Assembly: GCF_022565915.1 (NCBI RefSeq)
Contig: NZ_JAJOYX010000003.1
Span: 372,001-436,000, forward strand
Reading direction: 5' to 3'
Origin: Nesterenkonia sp. LB17
GTDB lineage: Bacteria > Actinomycetota > Actinomycetes > Actinomycetales > Micrococcaceae
DNA length: 64,000 bases
The notes below the pieces were generated by a model that worked only from the letters and a program-made list of their open reading frames with translations, was not told the DNA's origin and made no database searches. Within the stretch, counting starts at the first letter, position 1; the number at the start of each line of letters is the position of its first letter. Positions 50,613 to 60,075 of the stretch are shown here, one piece after another. The position numbers and the translations under genes are program-made.

Positions 50613-51457
50613 GCCCTGCCGAGACCGAAAGCCCCGGGGACCCTGCGGAGCCGGGCAGCTCGAGCCGACATTCAGCCCCGGAGGTGGACCCGGCCTTCGC
50701 CTGGGTGACGGACCCGGAGCTTGTGGCGATCTATGACGTGGAGAACTCCGGGGGCTGGGACCACGAGTTCTACCTCGAGCTGGCCCAGGAGCTCGGTGCC
50801 GCCCGCGTGGCCGATATCGGCTGCGGCACCGGGGTCTTCGGGATCCTGCTGGCCGAGCATGGCATCGAGGTCACCGGTGTGGACCCGGCGGCGGCGATGA
50901 TCGACGTCGCTCGCTCCCGGACCGCCGAGTCGCAGCTGACTCCGCCGCCGCGCTGGATCCACGGCTTCGCCGATCAGCTGGAGGCGCAGGCGGCGGACCT
51001 GGTCGTCATGGAGGGCCACGTGGCGCAGTACTTCCTCACCCGGGCCGACTGGGAGGCCGTGCTGGACCACGCCTTCCAGGCGCTGAGGCCCGGCGGGCAT
51101 CTGGCCTTCGAGGTGCGCAACCCGGCCGCGCTGGAGCTCGACGCCTGGGATCCGGAGTCCACCCGGGAGACCCAGCCGCACCCCGACGGCGGAGAGTTCA
51201 CCTCCTGGATGGAGATCGTCCGCGTCACCGAGGACCCGGCGGACGGCGCGCTCATCACCGCCCGGGCGCACAACATCCTGCCCGATTCCCGTGAGCTCAT
51301 CGCCGAGGAGACGCTGCGCTACCGGCCGCTGTCGGTCCTGCGCCAGACGCTGAGCGCCGCCGGGTTCCGCCCGGTTCAGCTCTGGGGCGACTGGGACCGC
51401 GAAGAGCTCAGCGATGACTCCCCGGAGATGATCTTCCTGGTTCAGAGGCCCGACTGA
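50609..51457 (+). CDS. Class I SAM-dependent methyltransferase
   Basis: A 282-residue methyltransferase with SAM motif I VADIGCGTGVFGILLA and GVDPAAAMIDVAR. After a Pro/Ser-rich N-terminal 30 residues, FAWVTDPELVAIYDVENS opens the domain. The substrate is unknown; the pattern fits small-molecule or general Methyltransf_25/11 families. ATG overlaps the peptidase stop (ATGA), so they form an operon. Convergent with tenA. Confidence 0.85.
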   Translation: MSPAETESPGDPAEPGSSSRHSAPEVDPAFAWVTDPELVAIYDVENSGGWDHEFYLELAQELGAARVADIGCGTGVFGILLAEHGIEVTGVDPAAAMIDVARSRTAESQLTPPPRWIHGFADQLEAQAADLVVMEGHVAQYFLTRADWEAVLDHAFQALRPGGHLAFEVRNPAALELDAWDPESTRETQPHPDGGEFTSWMEIVRVTEDPADGALITARAHNILPDSRELIAEETLRYRPLSVLRQTLSAAGFRPVQLWGDWDREELSDDSPEMIFLVQRPD

Positions 51458-51512
51458 TCCCCCTGTTCGGGAGGCTGCGCGGGGCCGCCGAGTCGGTGTA
51501 TGACATCCTCGC

Positions 51513-52172
51513 TCAGCCGACCGGCCAGCGTTCCTGCCGGTGGGCTGAGTCCCAGAACATCCACTCGTACTGACTCGCCCGGCGGTAGGCGGCGTGCATC
51601 GCGGCCCGGGTCTGCTCGCTGGCGGTCTCCGCCAGCTCGTCGACGACCTGCTTGGCAGCTTCGGTGAGCTCGTGGAACTCCGGATCCCCGTAGGCGCTGA
51701 TCCAGTCCGCGTAGGGGTGCCCATCGAGGGTCCCGACCCGGGCCTTGAGACGCGTGCCGACGTCGTCGTAGATCCAGAAGCAGGGCAGCACCGACGCCGC
51801 CAGCACCGGCAGCGAGCCGGCCGAGACCAGGGCGAGCTCGTAGGAGGTGTAGGCGACGGTGGTCGGTGAGGGCTGCACCGCGGAGAAGTCCACCACATGG
51901 GTCGCGTGCAGCGCACGCTCCTCCTCGATCGCTCCGGCGGCGGCTCGCGACCAGAACATGATGTGCTCGGGGTCGGTGGACTGAACGGCGCAGGCGGCGA
52001 GCGCCCGGGCGTATTCGGTCAGGTACAGCGCGTCCTGGCCCATATAGTGCTCGAAGGTCGCCCGCGGCAGCGACCCGTCTTCGAGCTGCTGCAGGAACGG
52101 CAGCTTCTCGATCTCGGCACGGATTGCCTCCGTGCTCGCCCAGGCTTCCTCGGTGAAACGCTTCCCGGTCAT
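51513..52172 (-). CDS. tenA: TenA-family aminopyrimidine aminohydrolase (thiaminase II)
   Basis: A 219-residue all-helical haem-oxygenase-fold enzyme. It salvages thiamin pyrimidine by hydrolysing aminopyrimidines. The active-site Cys is in LPCFWIYDDVG, with FEHYMGQDALYLTEYARAL before it and ASQYEWMFWDSA near the end. GGAGAGGGAG precedes the ATG at 52172. No other thi gene is adjacent. The upstream part of the open frame is not supported. Confidence 0.9.
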   Translation of the reverse strand: MTGKRFTEEAWASTEAIRAEIEKLPFLQQLEDGSLPRATFEHYMGQDALYLTEYARALAACAVQSTDPEHIMFWSRAAAGAIEEERALHATHVVDFSAVQPSPTTVAYTSYELALVSAGSLPVLAASVLPCFWIYDDVGTRLKARVGTLDGHPYADWISAYGDPEFHELTEAAKQVVDELAETASEQTRAAMHAAYRRASQYEWMFWDSAHRQERWPVG

Positions 52173-52303
52173 GCTCTCCCTCTCCAGCACCGCCTCATCA
52201 GCGGCTTTGACTGTGGTCCAGGCCCACTCTCTCCCGAGACATCGTAGAGCGTCGCGAAGATCCGCGAGCGAGATCATGACGACGACGCACCCATGCTCCT
52301 CGG

Positions 52304-52309
52304 TAGACT
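52304..52309 (+). promoter_or_regulatory. -10 hexamer of menB, leaderless configuration
   Basis: TAGACT 7 bases before the GTG at 52317. It overlaps codons that would follow the alternative ATG at 52293, and so favours the GTG. Confidence 0.5.
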
Positions 52310-52316
52310 CGGCCAT

Positions 52317-53297
52317 GTGACCGGATCCGATACCCCCAGCAGCCCGACCGTCCCCAGCCTGCCCGCGAAGGTCTCCGACATCTTCGACCCGTGGCAGTGG
52401 CGCACCGTGGAGGGATTCGACTTCACCGACGTCACCTACCACCGGCGCGTGCAGCGCGACGAGGACGGAACGATCACCGCAGATCTGCCAGCGGTGCGCA
52501 TCGCGTTTGACCGCCCCGAGGTGCGCAATGCCTTCCGGCCCGGCACCGTGGATGAGCTCTACCGTGCCCTGGACCATGCCCGGATGACCCCAGACGTGGG
52601 TGCGGTGCTGCTCACCGGCAACGGGCCCTCCCCCAAGGACGGCGGGCACAGCTTCTGCTCCGGCGGGGACCAGCGCATCCGTGGCCGTGACGGGTACCGA
52701 TACGCCGAGGGTGACACCGCCGAGACCATCGATCCGGCCCGAGCCGGGCGGCTGCACATCCTTGAGGTTCAGCGGCTCATCCGCACCATGCCCAAGGTCG
52801 TCATCGCCGTGGTCAACGGCTGGGCGGCCGGTGGCGGGCACTCGCTGCACGTGGTCGCCGATCTGAGCATCGCCTCATCGCAGCACGGGAAGTTCAAGCA
52901 GACCGACGCCACCGTGGGCTCCTTCGACGCCGGCTACGGCTCGGCGCTGCTGGCCCGTCAGGTGGGTCAGAAGAAGGCCCGTGAGATCTTCTTCCTTGCT
53001 CGTGAACACTCGGCCGAAGAGATGGTGGCCGCCGGCGCGGTCAACGAGGCGGTCGACCACGAGCGGCTGGAGGAGGTCGCCCTGGGTTACGCCACCGACA
53101 TCGCCCGGCAGTCCCCGCAGGCCATCCGGATGCTGAAGTTCGCCTTCAACGCCCCCGACGACGGTCTCGCCGGCCAGCAGGTCTTCGCCGGGGAGGCCAC
53201 CCGTATGGGATACATGACCGATGAGGCGGTGGAGGGCCGCGACGCCTTCCTCGCCAAGCGCGAACCCGACTGGTCTGAGTTCCCGTACTACTACTGA
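52317..53297 (+). CDS. menB: 1,4-Dihydroxy-2-naphthoyl-CoA synthase
   Basis: A 326-residue crotonase-fold enzyme closing the naphthoquinone ring of menaquinone. KVSDIFDPWQWRTVEGFDF, DRPEVRNAFRPGTVDEL, FCSGGDQRIRG, VVNGWAAGGGHSLHVVADL and TVGSFDAGYGSALLARQVG are MenB hallmarks, ending EFPYYY. Start set at GTG 52317 because of the TAGACT element; ATG 52293 would add 8 residues. Separated by 12 kb from menC/D/F/G, divergent from tenA. Confidence 0.95.
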   Translation: MTGSDTPSSPTVPSLPAKVSDIFDPWQWRTVEGFDFTDVTYHRRVQRDEDGTITADLPAVRIAFDRPEVRNAFRPGTVDELYRALDHARMTPDVGAVLLTGNGPSPKDGGHSFCSGGDQRIRGRDGYRYAEGDTAETIDPARAGRLHILEVQRLIRTMPKVVIAVVNGWAAGGGHSLHVVADLSIASSQHGKFKQTDATVGSFDAGYGSALLARQVGQKKAREIFFLAREHSAEEMVAAGAVNEAVDHERLEEVALGYATDIARQSPQAIRMLKFAFNAPDDGLAGQQVFAGEATRMGYMTDEAVEGRDAFLAKREPDWSEFPYYY

Positions 53298-53883
<586 letters not shown>

Positions 53884-54966
53884 ATGAACTCGAGTTCCAG
53901 TCTGAACCCCAATGGAACACATTCGCGCGCCAGCCCGGTGCAAGTCGGACCTGATCCCTCAGCGATGGCCACCCGGACGAGCGGCAGCGGCCAGCGTCAC
54001 GAGGTCACTCTGCGTTTCCTTGCCGCGCCCACGGACCGCGGCAAGGCCGGGACCGTTGATGCCGGTCGGGTCCTGGAATGGGTGGACAAGGCGGCCTTCG
54101 CTGCGGCCACCGGTTGGTCCGGCAGCTATTGTGTGACCGCCTACGTCGGCAACATCCACTTCCACGATCCGGTCCAAGTCGGCGAGATGGTGGAGGTCAC
54201 CGGCACCGTGCTCTACACGGGCCGGACCTCGATGCATATCCAAACGATGGTCCGCTCTGGCGACCCCAAGACGGGACACCTCGAGGAGCGCGCCCGTTGC
54301 CTCGTCATCTTCGTGGCGGTGGACGCGAACGGCCACGCCACGCCGGTGCCGGAATTCGTCCCCCACACCCTGGAGCAGCAGCGTGCCCGCGATTACGCCA
54401 TGTCACGCGTCCCCATCCGCAATGCAATCACGGCGGCGCTGAAGAGCCAGCGCTACACCGACGCAGGCACCGCCGAACGCGTCACGCTGCGTTTCCTGGC
54501 AGAACCCACGGACGTGAATTGGGGCGGCAAGGTCCACGGCGGCGTCGTCATGGAGTGGATCGACACCGCCGCCTACCTCTGCTCGTCCCGCTATTGCGGC
54601 CGAGACACTGTGGCGGTGTTCTCCGGCGGGATCCGCTTCACCCGCCCGCTGCGCATCGGGGACCTCGTCGAGGTGGAAGCACGACTGATCTACACCGGCA
54701 ACAAGGGCATGCATATCGCCGTGGAGGTCCGCTCGGGAGACCCCAAGGGCGGCGAACTCACTCAGACCACGAATTGCATCACCGTCATGGTCGCCCGCGA
54801 CGAGAACGGAACTTCTGTCCCCGTTCCTCCATGGGAGCCAGTCAGCGAGGAGGACCGTGAGCTCTGGACGCATACCCGCACCCTGCTGGAGATCCGGAGC
54901 CGCGCCCCCGGCAGTCGTCTCCCTGACCACCTCCTGGACGATGCTGAAGCGCAGGACTACAAGTGA
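53884..54966 (+). CDS. Tandem hot-dog acyl-CoA thioesterase
   Basis: A 360-residue protein with two BFIT/Acot-type hot-dog domains. Each has VTLRFLA(A/E)PTD, a central helix (VLEWVDKAAFAAATGWSG, then VMEWIDTAAYLCSSRY), and VEV-type beta strands ending in an SGDP(K) loop. The second domain keeps the helix Asp; the first has GTVDAGRVLEW in place of GGKVHGGVVMEW. It probably hydrolyses acyl-CoAs. ATG at 53884 is 11 bases after AGGAGA; ATG 53965 is an alternative closer to the first conserved strand. Confidence 0.86.
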   Translation: MNSSSSLNPNGTHSRASPVQVGPDPSAMATRTSGSGQRHEVTLRFLAAPTDRGKAGTVDAGRVLEWVDKAAFAAATGWSGSYCVTAYVGNIHFHDPVQVGEMVEVTGTVLYTGRTSMHIQTMVRSGDPKTGHLEERARCLVIFVAVDANGHATPVPEFVPHTLEQQRARDYAMSRVPIRNAITAALKSQRYTDAGTAERVTLRFLAEPTDVNWGGKVHGGVVMEWIDTAAYLCSSRYCGRDTVAVFSGGIRFTRPLRIGDLVEVEARLIYTGNKGMHIAVEVRSGDPKGGELTQTTNCITVMVARDENGTSVPVPPWEPVSEEDRELWTHTRTLLEIRSRAPGSRLPDHLLDDAEAQDYK

Positions 54967-55303
54967 CCGGAGCGCCCCGTTCCCACACACCCCGCACGAC
55001 GTCACCCGCCTCAGATGTGACCGAGCCCGTCCCGGAAGTGCTGGTCCCGCTTCCCGGTCTCGAGTCGGGAACCGGCAACCCGGCTACTCCGCCCGGCACG
55101 CCTCTGACTCTGAGACCCCGGGCACGACCACCGGATCCGGCTCCAGTTCACCCGACGCGGTCTCATCAACCGCCTGCGATGAGTCATCGGGGCGCAACTT
55201 TGCACTCCACAGAAGCACCATCGGTCTGGCACACCATGTCGCCTGAAGCTGTACCCCTCGCGAGCGTCTTGGTGGATCCGCCGGGCCCACAACGCTCTGG
55301 GCT
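54967..55303. other. 337-bp stretch without a supported gene
   Basis: Lies between the thioesterase stop and the ferredoxin stop. On the minus strand, downstream of the ferredoxin, a 57-codon frame runs before a stop, but I recognise no domain in it. Nothing else stands out. Confidence 0.45.
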
Positions 55304-55498
55304 CTACTCCCGTATGTGGATGGACGCGGATGGGCAGAAGTCCGCAGCTTCTCGGACAAGGTCGTGCTCTGCTTCGGGAGGACTCTCATTGAGCAGCTCC
55401 ACTTTGCCGTCGTCGGCACGCTGTGCGAACACGTTCGGTGCTGACAGCACACATTGTCCGGCTGCAACACAGGTGTCCTCGGTGGTCGCAATCTTCAC
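55304..55498 (-). CDS. [3Fe-4S] ferredoxin
   Basis: A 64-residue ferredoxin of the type that feeds cytochromes P450. Ligands are C10 and C16 in DTCVAAGQC and C52 in DFCPSASI; APNVFAQ and the terminal IHIRE are typical. GTG start at 55498 with AGGAAGAAGGG upstream. No P450 or ferredoxin reductase gene is beside it: the nearest upstream minus-strand gene is a TetR remnant. Electron donor could be FprA. Confidence 0.9.
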   Translation of the reverse strand: MKIATTEDTCVAAGQCVLSAPNVFAQRADDGKVELLNESPPEAEHDLVREAADFCPSASIHIRE

Positions 55499-55715
55499 GG
55501 CGATGGTCCCTTCTTCCTGCGATGGAACTGGTCCGTTGATCGAATGCTACGCGGGGTACCCGCGAGGATCTAGACCAAGGGTCACAGCACACCGATTGAG
55601 TCACGATTCATGCACCTCCCCGAGACTGCACGAGGCAATCGAGCAGATAGGGTTCAGTCCGCTCTCACGAGAGGATGTGTGCCGGAGCCGCAGCATCCAG
55701 CTCCGCTTACTACCG

Positions 55716-56256
55716 TCAGGGCTTGGCCGGGACGTTGTCGCAGGTCTCTTCAGCGGCCTTTAACCGAGCCAGCCCGTCCAGCAGCAGGTCGAGGGTGAAC
55801 TCGAACTCTGCCTGACTGTCCCACCACCCCAGGATCAGGTCGTGCGCCGAGCGCACCTCCGCCTCTGCCATAGCTGTGAGGTGGAGCATCATCGTCGCGA
55901 AGCTGGCCGAGCTCGCCGGGTCCGCCACGCCGTCGATCTGACCCGCCGGCGCGCTGAAGGGCTCCTGGACGAATCCGAGGATCATGCTTCCCAACGTATG
56001 CAGGGCGCGGTGGGCCAGGTGATAGCTGAAGTCGCCCTCGACGAACGTCGCCACAACAGCCTCGTATCGACGAAGGGCGCCGAACGGAACACTCGAGCCC
56101 GACACCATGAGGCTCGAAGCCCACGGATGGCTCAGCATGATCTCCCGCGAGACCAGGCAGCGTTCGCGCACCAGGAGTCGCCATTCGGCGGGGCCGGTCG
56201 CATCAAACCTGCGAAGCTCGACGTCACCCTCGGCCAGCTGGTCGACAATGACTCGC
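55716..56256 (-). pseudogene. TetR-family regulator fragment without DNA-binding domain
   Basis: The minus-strand frame has a TetR C-terminal ligand/dimer domain (ERVIVDQLAEGDVELRRFDA, LSHPWASSLMVSG, HRALHTLGSMILGFVQEP, FEFTLDLLLDGLARL). The preceding helix-turn-helix is missing. The frame stays open upstream, but homology stops near 56256, where the DUF4386 remnant begins on the other strand. No plausible start with a ribosome site remains, so it is probably not made. Confidence 0.75.
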
Positions 56257-56820
56257 TCGCTCGCGCAGGCATCGCCCTTAGGATCAGAATCGTTCTCACC
56301 CAGGCCCTCGTCGCGCTGTGGCTGTTCAGGCTCTTCCGCACTGTCAACGTGGTTGCGGCGGGAGCCGTCATGGCCTTCGGACTCGTGAACGCTGTTGCGA
56401 TCCTCACGAGCGCGGCTATCATCGCCACCGCGCAGAGTGTCGCCGGCGTACCCGGCTTGGCGCCGGGAGGCGCCGCCGAGGCGACCGTTCAGTTCGCCTA
56501 CGCCTTCAGCGCGAACATCCGGGACGCGACGGCGATCTTCTTCGGTCTGCGGCTCACCCCGATGGGTCCGCTGGTGCTGGAATCACAGTGGATGCCCCGA
56601 CCCCTGGACTGGCTCCCGATCGTGGGCGGCGTCGGGTACACGTTCAGCGCGTTCGGGATCCCCGTTCCTGCCCGACCTCGACGTCGTTGCTGAGGCGATG
56701 ACCATTCCCACAGAAATCGGGGAGTTCTGGCTGGCTGGCTACCTGCTCATCCGCGGCATCCGGCGCCGGGAGGTCTCAACGGCACCAGGCCCGATGTCAT
56801 CGAGACCCCGCGTGAGTTGA
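56256..56820 (+). pseudogene. DUF4386-family membrane protein remnant, truncated and frameshifted
   Basis: The + frame shows four hydrophobic segments (LVALWLFRLFRTVNVVAAG, TAIFFGLRLTPMGPLVLES, LPIVGGVGYTFSAFGIP) in the order of DUF4386 proteins. Near 56660-56668 the frame shifts, and the C-terminal part (FLPDLDVVAEAMTIPTEIG, FWLAGYLLIRGIRRREV) continues in another frame to 56820. The N-terminal third is absent, and it abuts the TetR remnant head to head. Confidence 0.75.
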
Positions 56821-56831
56821 CGCCGCAGACA

Positions 56832-59768
56832 TCACTTCCGTGCGTTCAGCAGCTCCGCGAGGTGCATCGCCGTAACATCAGCGAGGTCATCGAGCTGGAT
56901 CCGGCAGGACATCCCGTCCGCGAGGACCACGGTGTCCCCACCACGCTGCTGCTGGTCCCGCACCGCTGGCATGAGGTAGGTCTCGGCGACTGCGACGGAG
57001 GTCTCATAGTGACCCTTCTCCACGCCGAAGTTCCCGGCGAGCCCGCAGCATCCCGCGACCTTGGTGATCTCGGCGCCGGCCTTCTCCAGCAGCGCCCGGT
57101 CAGCTTCCCACCCGATGATCGCCGACTGGTGGCAGTGCGGCTGCGCGACGACGTCGACCCCGCTCAGGTCAGGCAGCCGCACCCGGCCCTCGCCTTCCAG
57201 ACGGGTGAGCAGCTCAGCAAAGGTGAGCACTCCCGCAGCGACGGTTCTGGTCTGCTCGCTGTCGGAGAGCTCCAGCGCGTCACTGCGCAGCGTGGCCAGG
57301 CAGCTGGGCTCCAGGCCGATCACCGGCACCCCTGAACTGACATAGGGGGCGAGCACCTCGACGGCCTGGGTGATCCGCCGACGGGCCTGGTCCAGCTGTC
57401 CGGTCGAGATCCACGGCAGCCCGCAGCAGCCCTCCTTCTGGATCAGCCGCACCTCGAGGCCCTGTGACTGCAGGTATTCGATCGCCGCCAGCCCGGACTG
57501 GGGAAAGAAGTGGTTGGTGAAGGAATCGGCCCAGACCCATACGTCGGGCCGGTCGGTGCTGTTGGGACTGGCACTGGTGGTGGGGCTCAGCTTCTGATCG
57601 GCTCGGCGCAGCGTCCGGCGCGCGAACCTCGGTACGGACCGGCGCTGATCGATGCCGGCAACCCATTTCGCTGCCGCGGCGAGCGGGGTCAGCTTCATCA
57701 TCAGGTTCGCCACGGGCGCCACCGGTGCGGCCAGCTTCGCCCAGACGGGGAGTCGTCCCAGGACATAGTGGCTGCGCGGGCGCAGCCGGCGCCGCGGGAG
57801 CCCGTCTGCGTCACGGTCGTACTTCTGGTGCAGTGCCTCGGCCTTGTAGGCGGCCATATCCACCCCGGCGGGACAGTCCGAGGCGCAGCCCTTGCAGGAC
57901 AGGCACAGGTCCAAGGCTTCGTGCACCGCGGGGTCGGCGAGCCCGTGCACCAGCGTCCCGTCCATGGCCTCCTGGAGGACGCGGGCCCGGCCCCGGGTCG
58001 AGTCCTTCTCCAGCGTGGTCGCCAGATAAGAGGGACACATGACCCCGTTGGTCTTCGGCGCCACGCAGCGGCCGACGCCGGAGCAGCGGTGCACAGCGGC
58101 ACCGTAGTCGCCGTCGTCGTGAGTCATCAGCAGTCCGGGCCAGGGCAGGGTCTGCTTCGGCCGGGTGGGGCGGATGTCCTCGGTGTTGGGCCGGGCGCCG
58201 GTGCCGCCGGGCTGGCCCGCTCGGGCGCCGTCGGTCTGCGGACCCGTGATGATCCCGGGGTTCAGCAGATTCTGCGGGTCGCAGATCCGTTTCGCCTGGG
58301 CAAAGAGATCCAGGGAGGTCTCGTCGTACATGAAGGGCAGCAGCTCTGAGCGCACGCGTCCGTCACCGTGCTCCCCTGATAGCGATCCGCCGTAGACGGA
58401 GAGCCGTTCAGCGCAGGCCAGCATGAACTCTCGGAACACCCCGGTGCTGGAAGGATCTCCATGCTGGAAGGGAAAGTCGATGCGGCAGTGGATGCATCCG
58501 TCGCCGAAGTGACCGTAGGGGTAGCCATGGAGGCCGAATTCCTCCAGCAGCGATTCGAAGTCTCGCATCCACGCGCCGAGGTGCTTCGGGGGCACCGCGG
58601 AGTCCTCCCACCCCGAATGCGCCGGGGTGGCCAGACTGATCCCGGCCAGTCCCGCCCCGTCCTCCCGGATCTTCCACAGCGCGGCAGCCTCGGCGGGACT
58701 CTCAATGAATCGTGTGTCCACGGCAGCGGACGCGGCCCTGACCTTCTCGATGACCGCGCTCGCCGCCTCTCCTGCTGCCTCTACGAACAGCCAGCTCTGG
58801 CCTCCGGGCAGCTGCGGCACCGGCTTGCCGGCCGAGCGGACCAGAGCTACCAGTCGGGAGTCCATGCCTTCACAGGCGATCAGGCTGTTGGGCCCGAACT
58901 CGCTGTGGACCGCGTCAAGGATGTGCGGGACAGCGTCGGCTGCCTCGCTGACCGAGTCGTAGCCGAGCACAAGAAGGAGCCGACGGGGGTCATCGACGAC
59001 CAATCGCACCTCGGCCTCGAGCACCGTTGCCAGCGTGCCCTCGCTGCCCACCAGGAACCGCTCGATGCGCCTCCGGTTCTCGGGCAGCAGGTGCTCAAAG
59101 CTGTAGCCGGAGACCTGGCGACTGAACTGCCCAAACCGAGTGCGGACATGAGCCAGATTGCCCTCGGCCAGGCCGAGCAGCTTCTCCGCCGTCACTCCCT
59201 GCGCCGTGCCGCTGCGTGAGTCGAAGCTGCCCACCTCTCCGTTGCCGAAGAGCACGGTGGCCGCCTCGACGTTGTCCGCGGTGCGACCGTATCCGAGTGC
59301 GCGGGAACCACAGGCGTTGTTGCCGATCATCCCGCCGATGGTGCACCGCGAATGGGTCGAGGGGTCGGGGCCGAAGCGCAGGCCATGCGGTGCCGCTGCG
59401 CGCTGCAGGTCCGCGTGCACCACCCCCGGCTCGACGGTGGCGGTCTGGGCATCCGGGTCGATGGAGATGATGCGCTTGAGGTCTCGGGTGTCGACGACGA
59501 TCCCCTCGCCCACGGCATTGCCCGCGATCGAGGTGCCGGCCCCGCGCATCGTGACCGGCGCGCCCACCGATCGCGAGATCTCATGGACGGCGTGGAGCTC
59601 GTCGACGTGTTGGGGCCGGACGACCACCGTAGGCACCACGCGATACAGGCTCGCATCGGAGGAGTACATGCCGCGCGCCAGCACAGAGGCATCAACCTTG
59701 GACACTCCCGCGCGGATCAGCTCCTGAACCAGGTATTGGGCGGTTTCGCTCTTCACCGACAGCTCCAC
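56832..59768 (-). CDS. FAD-linked oxidase with C-terminal Fe-S domain (D-lactate/2-hydroxyacid dehydrogenase-like)
   Basis: A 978-residue flavoprotein. The N-terminal half is a PCMH-type FAD domain (RPQHVDELHAVHEI, RGAGTSIAGNAVGEGIVVDT, GGMIGNNACGSRALGYG), then a FAD-oxidase C domain (YGHFGDGCIHCRI, GEHGDGRVRSELLPFMY). The second half has two Fe-S motifs (RCSGVGRCVAPKTNGVMCPSY and CLSCKGCASDCP) and CCG-type domains (EGCCGLPW, GCCGLAGNFG). It resembles Dld-II/GlpC-fused dehydrogenases oxidising D-lactate or D-2-hydroxyglutarate into the quinone pool. GTG 59768 is chosen over 59783 because GGAAGGGG sits before it. Confidence 0.9.
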   Translation of the reverse strand: MELSVKSETAQYLVQELIRAGVSKVDASVLARGMYSSDASLYRVVPTVVVRPQHVDELHAVHEISRSVGAPVTMRGAGTSIAGNAVGEGIVVDTRDLKRIISIDPDAQTATVEPGVVHADLQRAAAPHGLRFGPDPSTHSRCTIGGMIGNNACGSRALGYGRTADNVEAATVLFGNGEVGSFDSRSGTAQGVTAEKLLGLAEGNLAHVRTRFGQFSRQVSGYSFEHLLPENRRRIERFLVGSEGTLATVLEAEVRLVVDDPRRLLLVLGYDSVSEAADAVPHILDAVHSEFGPNSLIACEGMDSRLVALVRSAGKPVPQLPGGQSWLFVEAAGEAASAVIEKVRAASAAVDTRFIESPAEAAALWKIREDGAGLAGISLATPAHSGWEDSAVPPKHLGAWMRDFESLLEEFGLHGYPYGHFGDGCIHCRIDFPFQHGDPSSTGVFREFMLACAERLSVYGGSLSGEHGDGRVRSELLPFMYDETSLDLFAQAKRICDPQNLLNPGIITGPQTDGARAGQPGGTGARPNTEDIRPTRPKQTLPWPGLLMTHDDGDYGAAVHRCSGVGRCVAPKTNGVMCPSYLATTLEKDSTRGRARVLQEAMDGTLVHGLADPAVHEALDLCLSCKGCASDCPAGVDMAAYKAEALHQKYDRDADGLPRRRLRPRSHYVLGRLPVWAKLAAPVAPVANLMMKLTPLAAAAKWVAGIDQRRSVPRFARRTLRRADQKLSPTTSASPNSTDRPDVWVWADSFTNHFFPQSGLAAIEYLQSQGLEVRLIQKEGCCGLPWISTGQLDQARRRITQAVEVLAPYVSSGVPVIGLEPSCLATLRSDALELSDSEQTRTVAAGVLTFAELLTRLEGEGRVRLPDLSGVDVVAQPHCHQSAIIGWEADRALLEKAGAEITKVAGCCGLAGNFGVEKGHYETSVAVAETYLMPAVRDQQQRGGDTVVLADGMSCRIQLDDLADVTAMHLAELLNARK

Positions 59769-60075
59769 TACATCCCCTTCCACACAAGATTGGTCTGATC
59801 ACCAGTCAGCTGACCTGCACAGCGATGCAGGCTTCAGCCTCCATCGCATACCTGCATTCTGACCGACCGCCAGTCCACAGTCACCCCCGGAGCAGCACTT
59901 CCTGCACGAACCAGCCGCACGGACCCGCTCCACGGCAGGATCACCGTGGCAACCGAGATCTCCTTCGGTGCTGCCAGCAGCACTGTGGGACCAATGGCCC
60001 TGTGTCACCTGTGCGATACCCGTCACAGTGGAGTGAGCTCCGCGAAACAGCGAGCCATGAGTTTAGGGAGCGCCT
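59769..60075. other. 307-bp divergent gap of dehydrogenase and BON genes
   Basis: Holds both promoters. Palindromic elements are visible near the dehydrogenase start (TGGT-N6-ACCA at 59791-59804 and GTCAGCTGAC at 59805-59814). No gene seen. Confidence 0.5.
59791..59804. promoter_or_regulatory. TGGT-N6-ACCA operator candidate
   Basis: The site lies 23 bases before the dehydrogenase GTG. FadR/GntR-type regulators of lactate genes bind TGGT...ACCA-like half-sites, usually with shorter spacing, so the match is partial. Confidence 0.35.
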
